Part shown: piece after piece, positions 15,005-20,259 of the stretch
How positions within the stretch are numbered: the stretch's first letter is position 1
Layout of the letters: each line of letters begins with the position of its first letter
Source of the DNA: Bacteroides sp.
GTDB taxonomy: Bacteria > Bacteroidota > Bacteroidia > Bacteroidales > Bacteroidaceae
NCBI GenBank assembly: GCA_019414725.1
Contig: DXLM01000041.1
Coordinates: forward strand, 8,864 to 29,122
Direction of reading: 5' to 3'
Length of the DNA: 20,259 bases
Notes under the pieces: model-generated
What the model saw: only the letters and a program-made list of their open reading frames with translations
Database searches by the model: none
What the model was told of the DNA's origin: nothing
Made by a program: the position numbers and the translations under genes

Positions 15005-15574
15005 ATGTCAAGAATAGGTAAATTGCCCGTTAGTATTCCTGCTGGAGTAACAGTTACTCTGAAGGATAACGTAGTAAACGTTAAAGGTCCGAAAGGTGAG
15101 TTGAGTCAGTTTGTAAATCCTGCTATTGAAGTAGAAATTGCAGACGGTCACGTGGTGTTGAAAGAAAATGAAAACGCTATGCTTGATAACCTCAAACAGC
15201 GTCATGCGTTCCATGGTTTGTATCGTGCTTTGATACATAACATGGTTGTTGGTGTTTCTGAAGGTTATAAGAAGGAGTTGGAACTTGTCGGTGTTGGTTA
15301 CCGTGCATCAAACAATGGTAATATCATTGATTTCGCTTTAGGTTATACTCATAACATCTTTATGCAGTTGCCTCCTGAAATCAAGGTTGAAACTAAATCT
15401 GAAAGAAATAAGAACCCTCTTATTATATTGGAATCTTGTGACAAACAGTTGCTCGGTCAGGTTTGTTCAAAAATACGCTCTTTCCGTAAGCCTGAACCTT
15501 ATAAAGGAAAAGGTATTAAGTTTGTTGGTGAAGAAATTCGTAGAAAGTCTGGTAAGTCAGCTGGTGCTAAGTAA
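15005..15574 (+). CDS. rplF: 50S ribosomal protein L6 (uL6)
   Basis: A 189-aa L6 (E. coli 177), near the factor-binding site beside the sarcin-ricin loop. It has the two-repeat fold: SRIGKLPVSIPAGVTV in the first half, GYKKELELVGVGYRA linking to the second repeat, and KPEPYKGKGIKFVGEEIRRK near the end, the signature of the family. The ATG is set by a clear SD. The Gly/Ala/Lys tail (KSGKSAGAK) is typical. rplR follows after 21 nt. Confidence 0.99.
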   Translation: MSRIGKLPVSIPAGVTVTLKDNVVNVKGPKGELSQFVNPAIEVEIADGHVVLKENENAMLDNLKQRHAFHGLYRALIHNMVVGVSEGYKKELELVGVGYRASNNGNIIDFALGYTHNIFMQLPPEIKVETKSERNKNPLIILESCDKQLLGQVCSKIRSFRKPEPYKGKGIKFVGEEIRRKSGKSAGAK

Positions 15575-15595
15575 TTCACATAAAATCGTACAATT

Positions 15596-15937
15596 ATGAC
15601 AACAAAAATAGAAAGACGAATCAAGATCAAATATAGAGTACGCAACAAGATTTCAGGTACTGCTGAACGTCCGCGTATGAGTGTGTTTAGAAGTAACAAG
15701 CAGATATATGTCCAAGTTATCGACGATTTGAGCGGTAGAACATTGGCTGCTGCTTCTTCTTTGGGTATGGAACCAATGCCAAAGAAAGAACAAGCTGCTA
15801 AAGTTGGTGAACTGATCGCTAAGAAAGCTCAAGAAGCTGGTATTACGACTGTCGTATTCGACCGTAATGGTTACTTGTATCATGGGAGAGTAAAAGAAGT
15901 AGCTGATGCTGCTCGTAACGGTGGACTTAAATTTTAA
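15596..15937 (+). CDS. rplR: 50S ribosomal protein L18 (uL18)
   Basis: A 113-aa L18 (E. coli 117) that escorts 5S rRNA into the 50S subunit with L5. The basic N-terminus (KIERRIKIKYRVRNKISGT) leads into ERPRMSVFRSNKQIYVQVID; VVFDRNGYLYHGRVKEVADA is the conserved C-terminal signature. No SD (CGTACAATTATG). Six nt separate it from rpsE. Confidence 0.99.
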   Translation: MTTKIERRIKIKYRVRNKISGTAERPRMSVFRSNKQIYVQVIDDLSGRTLAAASSLGMEPMPKKEQAAKVGELIAKKAQEAGITTVVFDRNGYLYHGRVKEVADAARNGGLKF

Positions 15938-15943
15938 TGAATT

Positions 15944-16459
15944 ATGGCAGTTAATAATAGAGTTAAGATCACTAACGATATAGAATTAAAAGATAGACTG
16001 GTTGCAATCAACCGCGTTACTAAAGTTACAAAAGGTGGTAGAACTTTCAGCTTCTCTGCTATTGTTGTAGTTGGTAATGAAGATGGAATTATTGGTTGGG
16101 GCCTTGGAAAAGCTGGTGAAGTTACAGCAGCAATTGCAAAAGGTGTAGAAGCCGCAAAGAAAAATCTGACTCGTGTTCCTGTATTAAAAGGAACTGTTCC
16201 TCACGAACAGTCTGCTAAATTTGGCGGTGCAGAAGTTTTCATTAAGCCTGCATCAACCGGTACAGGAGTTGTAGCTGGTGGCGCAATGCGTGCTGTTTTG
16301 GAAAGTGTTGGTGTAACAGACGTTTTGGCTAAATCAAAAGGTTCTTCTAACCCACACAACCTAGTTAAAGCTACAATCTTGGCTTTGAGCGAAATGAGAG
16401 ATGCTCGCATGGTAGCTCAAAACAGAGGTGTAAGTATGGAAAAAGTATTTAGAGGATAA
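15944..16459 (+). CDS. rpsE: 30S ribosomal protein S5 (uS5)
   Basis: A 171-aa S5 (E. coli 167) at the back of the 30S subunit, important for fidelity and mRNA entry. The double-stranded RNA-binding fold includes RVTKVTKGGRTFSFSAIVV (the loop where spectinomycin resistance changes arise in E. coli, here of ordinary form) and GIIGWGLGKAGEV. The C-terminal domain has GVTDVLAKSKGSSNPHNLVK. The start lies 6 nt after rplR; no SD. Its last codons and stop run into the AAGGAGG that serves rpmD. Confidence 0.99.
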   Translation: MAVNNRVKITNDIELKDRLVAINRVTKVTKGGRTFSFSAIVVVGNEDGIIGWGLGKAGEVTAAIAKGVEAAKKNLTRVPVLKGTVPHEQSAKFGGAEVFIKPASTGTGVVAGGAMRAVLESVGVTDVLAKSKGSSNPHNLVKATILALSEMRDARMVAQNRGVSMEKVFRG

Positions 16460-16470
16460 GGAGGATAAAC
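16459..16470 (+). promoter_or_regulatory. Strong Shine-Dalgarno sequence before rpmD
   Basis: AGGAGG (16459-16464) with a 6-nt spacer to ATG 16471. It starts at the last base of the rpsE stop codon. Confidence 0.75.
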
Positions 16471-16647
16471 ATGTCAACTATTAAGATTAAACAAATAAAG
16501 AGTAGAATTGGTGCTCCTGCAGATCAGAAAAAAACATTGGATGCACTGGGACTTCGTAAATTGAATCGTGTGGTTGAACACGAAGAAACTCCTTCAATTC
16601 TGGGTATGATTGAAAAGGTAAAACACCTGGTTGCAATCGTTAAGTAA
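16471..16647 (+). CDS. rpmD: 50S ribosomal protein L30 (uL30)
   Basis: A 58-aa L30 (E. coli 59), translated directly from the sequence: it begins MSTIKIKQIKSRIGAPADQK, continues LDALGLRKLNRVVEHEETPS and ends KVKHLVAIVK, the standard single-domain L30. A perfect SD 6 nt upstream fixes the start. Position between rpsE and rplO is the usual bacterial order. L30 is absent from some bacterial lineages but retained here. rplO follows after 30 nt. Confidence 0.98.
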   Translation: MSTIKIKQIKSRIGAPADQKKTLDALGLRKLNRVVEHEETPSILGMIEKVKHLVAIVK

Positions 16648-16677
16648 TATATTGTTAATAATAAAGGATTTTACAAT

Positions 16678-17124
16678 ATGAATTTAAATAATTTACGTCC
16701 AGCAGAAGGTTCTGTCAAAACTAGAAAGAGAATTGGTCGTGGTGCTGGTTCTGGTTTGGGAGGTACTTCAACAAGAGGACATAAAGGAGCAAAATCAAGA
16801 TCTGGTTATTCTAAGAAGATCGGTTTTGAAGGTGGTCAGATGCCTCTTCAGCGTCGTGTTCCGAAATTTGGTTTTAAGAATATTAACCGTGTAGAATATA
16901 AAGCTATTAACCTTGATACTATTCAGAAATTGGCTGAAGCTAAGAACCTGTCTAAAGTTAGTGTTAATGACTTGATTGAAGCTGGTTTTATTTCTTCTAA
17001 TCAGTTAGTGAAAGTTCTTGGTAACGGTAGTTTAACTACTAAACTCGATGTAGAAGCAAATGCTTTCTCTAAGAGTGCAGTAGCTGCAATCGAAGCCGTT
17101 GGTGGTAATGCAGTAAAACTCTGA
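16678..17124 (+). CDS. rplO: 50S ribosomal protein L15 (uL15)
   Basis: A 148-aa L15 (E. coli 144), a late-assembly 50S protein with a long basic N-terminal arm: RKRIGRGAGSGLGGTSTRGH, then GFEGGQMPLQRRVPKFGF. The C-terminal domain contains NKAINLDTIQKLA-like sequence (YKAINLDTIQKLAEAK) and ends with ALEA-type IEAVGGNAVKL. AAGGA about 9 nt before the ATG is a moderate SD. secY starts 4 nt after the stop, a near-overlap suggesting coupling. Confidence 0.99.
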   Translation: MNLNNLRPAEGSVKTRKRIGRGAGSGLGGTSTRGHKGAKSRSGYSKKIGFEGGQMPLQRRVPKFGFKNINRVEYKAINLDTIQKLAEAKNLSKVSVNDLIEAGFISSNQLVKVLGNGSLTTKLDVEANAFSKSAVAAIEAVGGNAVKL

Positions 17125-17128
17125 TTCA

Positions 17129-18475
17129 ATGAGAAAATCTATTGAAACATTAAAGAACATATGGAATATTGAGGATCTGAGACAGCGGATCCTCATTACT
17201 ATATTGTTTGTTGCAATCTACAGATTCGGTTCGTATGTGGTTCTTCCAGGTATCAACCCTGATATGCTGTCAAAGTTGCATGAACAAACGAGTGAAGGTC
17301 TTCTTGCTTTGTTGAACATGTTCTCTGGTGGAGCTTTCTCCAATGCTTCAATTTTTGCATTGGGAATCATGCCGTATATATCTGCATCCATCGTGATTCA
17401 GTTGTTGGCGATTGCAGTTCCTTACTTCCAGAAATTACAGCGCGAGGGTGAAAGTGGACGTCGTAAAATCAATCAGTATACTCGTATCCTGACTATTTTT
17501 ATTTTGATATTCCAAGCACCTTCTTATTTGATCAACTTGAAAATGCAGGCAGGTCCGGCTCTTAATGCTTCATTAGATTGGACTTTCTTTATTATTACTT
17601 CTACCATCATTTTGGCTGCTGGAAGTATGTTTATCTTGTGGCTTGGAGAAAGAATTACAGACAAGGGTATTGGTAATGGTATTTCTTTGATCATTATGAT
17701 TGGTATCATTGCTCGTCTTCCTCAAGCTTTTTCAGGTGAATTTGTTTCCCGCCTTGCTTCACCGGGTGCTGGTGGTATCATCATGTTCCTGTTGGAAATT
17801 GTTATGTTGATATTAGTTATAGCTGCTGCTATACTTTTGGTACAAGGTGTTCGCAAAGTGCCCGTACAATATGCTAAACGTATTGTAGGAAATAAACAAT
17901 ATGGTGGTGCTAGACAGTATATTCCTTTGAAGGTAAATGCTGCAAATGTAATGCCGATCATCTTTGCTCAGGCAATCATGTTTATCCCTATTACAATTGT
18001 TGGATTCTCAAATGTAGCTTCTGCAAGTGGTATTGCTCGTGCTTTTGTAGACCATACTAGTTTCTGGTATAATTTGGTATTTGCAATTTTGATTATTGTA
18101 TTTACCTGGTTCTATACTGCAATTACGATTAATCCGACTCAGATGGCTGAGGATATGAAGAGAAATAACGGCTTTATTCCAGGTATCAAACCGGGAAAGA
18201 GTACTGCAGATTACATTGATACCATAATGTCTCGTATTACATTGCCTGGATCTCTTTTCTTAGCTATTGTTGCTATATTGCCAGCTTTTGCAGGGGTATT
18301 TGGAGTTCAGGCTGAATTTGCACAGTTCTTTGGTGGAACTTCTTTGTTGATTCTTGTGGGTGTTGTTCTTGACACTCTTCAGCAGGTAGAAAGTCATTTG
18401 TTAATGCGTCATTACGATGGCTTGCTTAGCTCAGGAAGAATTAAAGGACGTTCTGGAAATGTTGCTGCTTATTAA
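17129..18475 (+). CDS. secY: Preprotein translocase channel subunit SecY
   Basis: A 448-aa SecY (E. coli 443), the pore of the SecYEG translocon in the inner membrane. Ten hydrophobic segments are visible, including ILITILFVAIYRFGSYVV (TM1), the plug and TM2 region around FALGIMPYISASIVIQLLAI, TM7 with ANVMPIIFAQAIMFIPITIV, and TM10 with SLLILVGVVLDTLQQVES. Cytosolic signatures are GERITDKGIGNGISL and KVPVQYAKRIVG. The C-terminus ends LMRHYDGLLSSGRIKGRSG plus a short tail. It follows rplO by 4 nt without an SD. E. coli places rpmJ behind it; here map, infA and rpmJ follow in that order, with no adk between secY and map. Confidence 0.99.
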   Translation: MRKSIETLKNIWNIEDLRQRILITILFVAIYRFGSYVVLPGINPDMLSKLHEQTSEGLLALLNMFSGGAFSNASIFALGIMPYISASIVIQLLAIAVPYFQKLQREGESGRRKINQYTRILTIFILIFQAPSYLINLKMQAGPALNASLDWTFFIITSTIILAAGSMFILWLGERITDKGIGNGISLIIMIGIIARLPQAFSGEFVSRLASPGAGGIIMFLLEIVMLILVIAAAILLVQGVRKVPVQYAKRIVGNKQYGGARQYIPLKVNAANVMPIIFAQAIMFIPITIVGFSNVASASGIARAFVDHTSFWYNLVFAILIIVFTWFYTAITINPTQMAEDMKRNNGFIPGIKPGKSTADYIDTIMSRITLPGSLFLAIVAILPAFAGVFGVQAEFAQFFGGTSLLILVGVVLDTLQQVESHLLMRHYDGLLSSGRIKGRSGNVAAY

Positions 18476-18486
18476 ATAAAGTCAGA

Positions 18487-19284
18487 ATGATATTTCTTAA
18501 GACAGATGATGAGATAGAGTTGCTTCGTCAGAGTAATCTCCTTGTGGGGAGGACTCTGGCTGAAGTGGCAAAATTGATAAAGCCTGGAGTGACAACAAAA
18601 CAACTTGATAAAGTTGCGGAAGAATTTATTAGAGATCATGGGGCAATTCCCACTTTTAAAGGTTTCCCTAATCCATATGGACCTCCATTTCCTGGTACAT
18701 TATGTACTTCCGTTAATGAACAAGTTGTGCATGGTATTCCTAATGATATTCCTTTAAAAGAAGGTGATATTGTTTCTGTCGACTGTGGAACTTATATGAA
18801 CGGCTATTGTGGAGATTCTGCTTATACTTTTTGTGTAGGAGAAGTTGATCCCGAAATTGTAGCCCTTTTGAAAACTACAAAAGAGGCTTTGTATAAGGGG
18901 ATTGAAAATGCTGTTCATGGAAAGCGTTTAGGTGATATTGGATATGCAATTCAGCAACATTGTGAAGCCCAATCGTATGAAGTAGTTCGTGAGTTCGTAG
19001 GTCATGGGATAGGTAAGGAGATGCATGAACAGCCTCAAGTTCCTAATTATGGCAAAAGAGGCACAGGAACTTTGTTAAAAAAAGGAATGTGTATTGCTAT
19101 TGAGCCCATGATAACTCAGGGAAGTCGTCAGATTGTAATGGAAAGTGACCGTTGGACTATCAGAACAAGAGATCGTAAATGTGCTGCTCATTTTGAGCAC
19201 ACTGTTGCGATAGGCTTGGATAAAGCAGATATTTTATCATCGTTTGAATTTATAGAGCAAGTTTTAGGAGATAAAGCAATTTAA
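18487..19284 (+). CDS. map: Methionine aminopeptidase, type I
   Basis: A 265-aa enzyme (E. coli 264) that removes the initiator Met from nascent proteins co-translationally, after deformylation. All metal ligands of the pita-bread fold are present: Asp99 (VDCG), Asp110 (GDSA), His173 (GHGIGKEMHE), Glu206 (AIEPM) and Glu237 (EHTV), plus catalytic His82 (VVHGIPND). There is no zinc-finger N-terminal extension, so it is the short bacterial type. It follows secY by 11 nt, with no SD, and infA begins 1 nt after its stop. The map-infA-rpmJ trio between secY and rpsM is common in Firmicutes and Bacteroidota. Confidence 0.99.
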   Translation: MIFLKTDDEIELLRQSNLLVGRTLAEVAKLIKPGVTTKQLDKVAEEFIRDHGAIPTFKGFPNPYGPPFPGTLCTSVNEQVVHGIPNDIPLKEGDIVSVDCGTYMNGYCGDSAYTFCVGEVDPEIVALLKTTKEALYKGIENAVHGKRLGDIGYAIQQHCEAQSYEVVREFVGHGIGKEMHEQPQVPNYGKRGTGTLLKKGMCIAIEPMITQGSRQIVMESDRWTIRTRDRKCAAHFEHTVAIGLDKADILSSFEFIEQVLGDKAI

Positions 19285-19285
19285 T

Positions 19286-19504
19286 ATGGCAAAGCAATCC
19301 GCAATTGAACAAGATGGAGTGATCGTTGAAGCATTGTCAAATGCAATGTTTCGTGTTGAGCTGGAAAACGGACATGAGATTACTGCTCATATTTCCGGCA
19401 AAATGAGAATGCATTACATTAAAATATTACCGGGGGATAAGGTAAGGGTAGAGATGTCACCCTATGATTTGTCCAAAGGAAGAATCGTTTTTAGATATAA
19501 ATAA
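19286..19504 (+). CDS. infA: Translation initiation factor IF-1
   Basis: A 72-aa S1-type OB-fold protein, the same length as E. coli IF-1, that occupies the 30S A site during initiation. MAKQSAIEQDGVIVEALSNA, VELENGHEITAHISGKMRM and the end DLSKGRIVFRYK are standard. The ATG lies one base after the map stop, so translation is probably coupled to map; no SD. rpmJ follows after 13 nt. Confidence 0.99.
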   Translation: MAKQSAIEQDGVIVEALSNAMFRVELENGHEITAHISGKMRMHYIKILPGDKVRVEMSPYDLSKGRIVFRYK

Positions 19505-19517
19505 AAGAAAATAAGAT

Positions 19518-19634
19518 ATGAAAGTAAGAGCATCATTAAAGAAACGTACGCCGGAATGTAAGATCGTAAGACGTAATGGCCGTTTGTATGTTATTAACAA
19601 GAAAAATCCTAAGTATAAACAACGTCAAGGATAA
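19518..19634 (+). CDS. rpmJ: 50S ribosomal protein L36 (bL36), zinc-free type
   Basis: A 38-aa protein read directly from the sequence: it begins MKVRASLKKRTPECKIVRRN and ends NPKYKQRQG. It keeps the L36 frame and length, but of the four zinc ligands of the C+ form (Cys11, Cys14, Cys27, His33 in E. coli) only Cys14 remains; the others are Thr, Asn and Tyr. It is therefore the C- form, which does not need zinc. The start lacks an SD (AATAAGATATG). A 33-nt A/T-rich gap follows with a possible weak promoter. Confidence 0.97.
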   Translation: MKVRASLKKRTPECKIVRRNGRLYVINKKNPKYKQRQG

Positions 19635-19667
19635 TTTATTATTTTTGCAAAAAAAATAATTTAGTAT

Positions 19668-20048
19668 ATGGCTATAAGAATAGTTGGTGTAGATTTGCCT
19701 CAGAATAAGAGAGGCGAGATTGCGTTAACCTATGTATATGGTATTGGACGCAGTAGTTCAGCAAAAATCTTGGATAAGGCTGGTGTTGACAGAGATGTGA
19801 AAGTAAAAGACTGGACAGATGACCAGGCTGCTAAAATTCGTGAAATCATTGGTGCTGAATACAAAGTAGAAGGTGATCTTCGTTCAGAAGTGCAATTAAA
19901 CATTAAGCGATTAATGGATATTGGTTGCTATCGTGGTGTACGTCACCGTATTGGTCTGCCGGTTCGTGGCCAGAGCACTAAGAACAACGCTCGTACACGT
20001 AAGGGAAGAAAGAAAACAGTTGCAAATAAGAAAAAAGCTACTAAATAA
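19668..20048 (+). CDS. rpsM: 30S ribosomal protein S13 (uS13)
   Basis: A 126-aa S13 (E. coli 118) at the top of the 30S head, forming bridges B1a and B1b with the 50S subunit and contacting P-site tRNA. It starts [20 protein letters not shown] with [18 protein letters not shown], the helix-two-turn-helix region, and has [19 protein letters not shown]. The tail is strongly basic ([16 protein letters not shown]). First gene of the alpha-type set (rpsM, rpsK, with rpsD, rpoA and rplQ expected downstream). No SD. rpsK begins 11 nt after the stop. Confidence 0.99.
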
Positions 20049-20059
20049 TAATTGTTGAT

Positions 20060-20259
20060 ATGGCAAAAAAAACAGTCGCAGCTAAGAAGAGAAATGTGAA
20101 GGTTGACGCTAATGGACAGTTGCATGTTCATTCTTCATTCAACAACATCATTGTATCTCTGGCAAATAGTGAAGGTCAGATTATCTCATGGTCTTCTGCA
20201 GGTAAGATGGGATTTAGAGGTTCTAAGAAGAACACTCCTTATGCAGCACAGATGGCTGC
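20060..20259 (+). CDS. rpsK: 30S ribosomal protein S11 (uS11), 3'-truncated by window edge
   Basis: The first 66 codons of S11 (full length about 129 residues), a platform protein of the 30S subunit near the mRNA exit and E site. [19 protein letters not shown] and [20 protein letters not shown] are diagnostic. It starts [15 protein letters not shown] after GTTGAT, without an SD. The open frame runs off the window with no sign of damage. Confidence 0.98.

Noticed and set aside
1..20259. Mobile elements, CRISPR arrays, tRNA/rRNA genes, phage or defence systems
   Set aside because: No direct-repeat arrays, transposase-like frames, terminal inverted repeats or tRNA-like cloverleafs were seen by eye; gaps are short and accounted for.

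Overview
The window is a core housekeeping region of a Bacteroidota chromosome, most likely order Bacteroidales (Bacteroides or Phocaeicola type). Four things point there. The protein sequences have that character. Most genes have A/T-rich start contexts with no Shine-Dalgarno (SD) sequence. Two intergenic regions carry promoters of the Bacteroides type (TTTG-N19-TAnnTTTG). A DUF3467 gene sits directly behind rpoC. The genus call is inference. Every real gene is on the + strand.

Layout. (1) 1-3833: the 3' nine-tenths of rpoC, closed by a strong intrinsic terminator at 3854-3888. (2) 3999-4461: a single-gene unit with its own promoter, a 108-aa DUF3467 protein and its own perfect-stem terminator. 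(3) 4474-7755: a near-consensus promoter followed by the str cluster rpsL, rpsG, fusA; tuf is absent. (4) 7756-12957: S10-type genes rpsJ, rplC, rplD, rplW, rplB, rpsS, rplV, rpsC, rplP, rpmC, rpsQ. (5) 12960-18475: spc-type genes rplN, rplX, rplE, rpsN, rpsH, rplF, rplR, rpsE, rpmD, rplO, secY. (6) 18487-20259: map, infA, rpmJ, rpsM and the first 66 codons of rpsK, which is the start of the alpha-type cluster. No intrinsic terminator is visible between rpsL and the window end, so about 15.7 kb could be read as one transcript, possibly helped by internal promoters.

The genes work together. They supply RNA polymerase beta', the 30S and 50S proteins, elongation factor G and initiation factor 1. 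They also supply SecY, through which membrane and exported proteins leave the ribosome, and methionine aminopeptidase, which trims nascent chains.

No exotic or mobile system is present: there are no transposases, tRNAs, rRNAs, CRISPR arrays or phage genes. The points worth a second look are regulatory: a structured 146-nt rpsL-rpsG spacer, a strong hairpin without a U-tract between fusA and rpsJ with a candidate promoter in the fusA tail, four strong SD sequences (rplW, rplE, rplF, rpmD) in a phylum that mostly does not use them, and the uncharacterised DUF3467 gene in a fixed core position.
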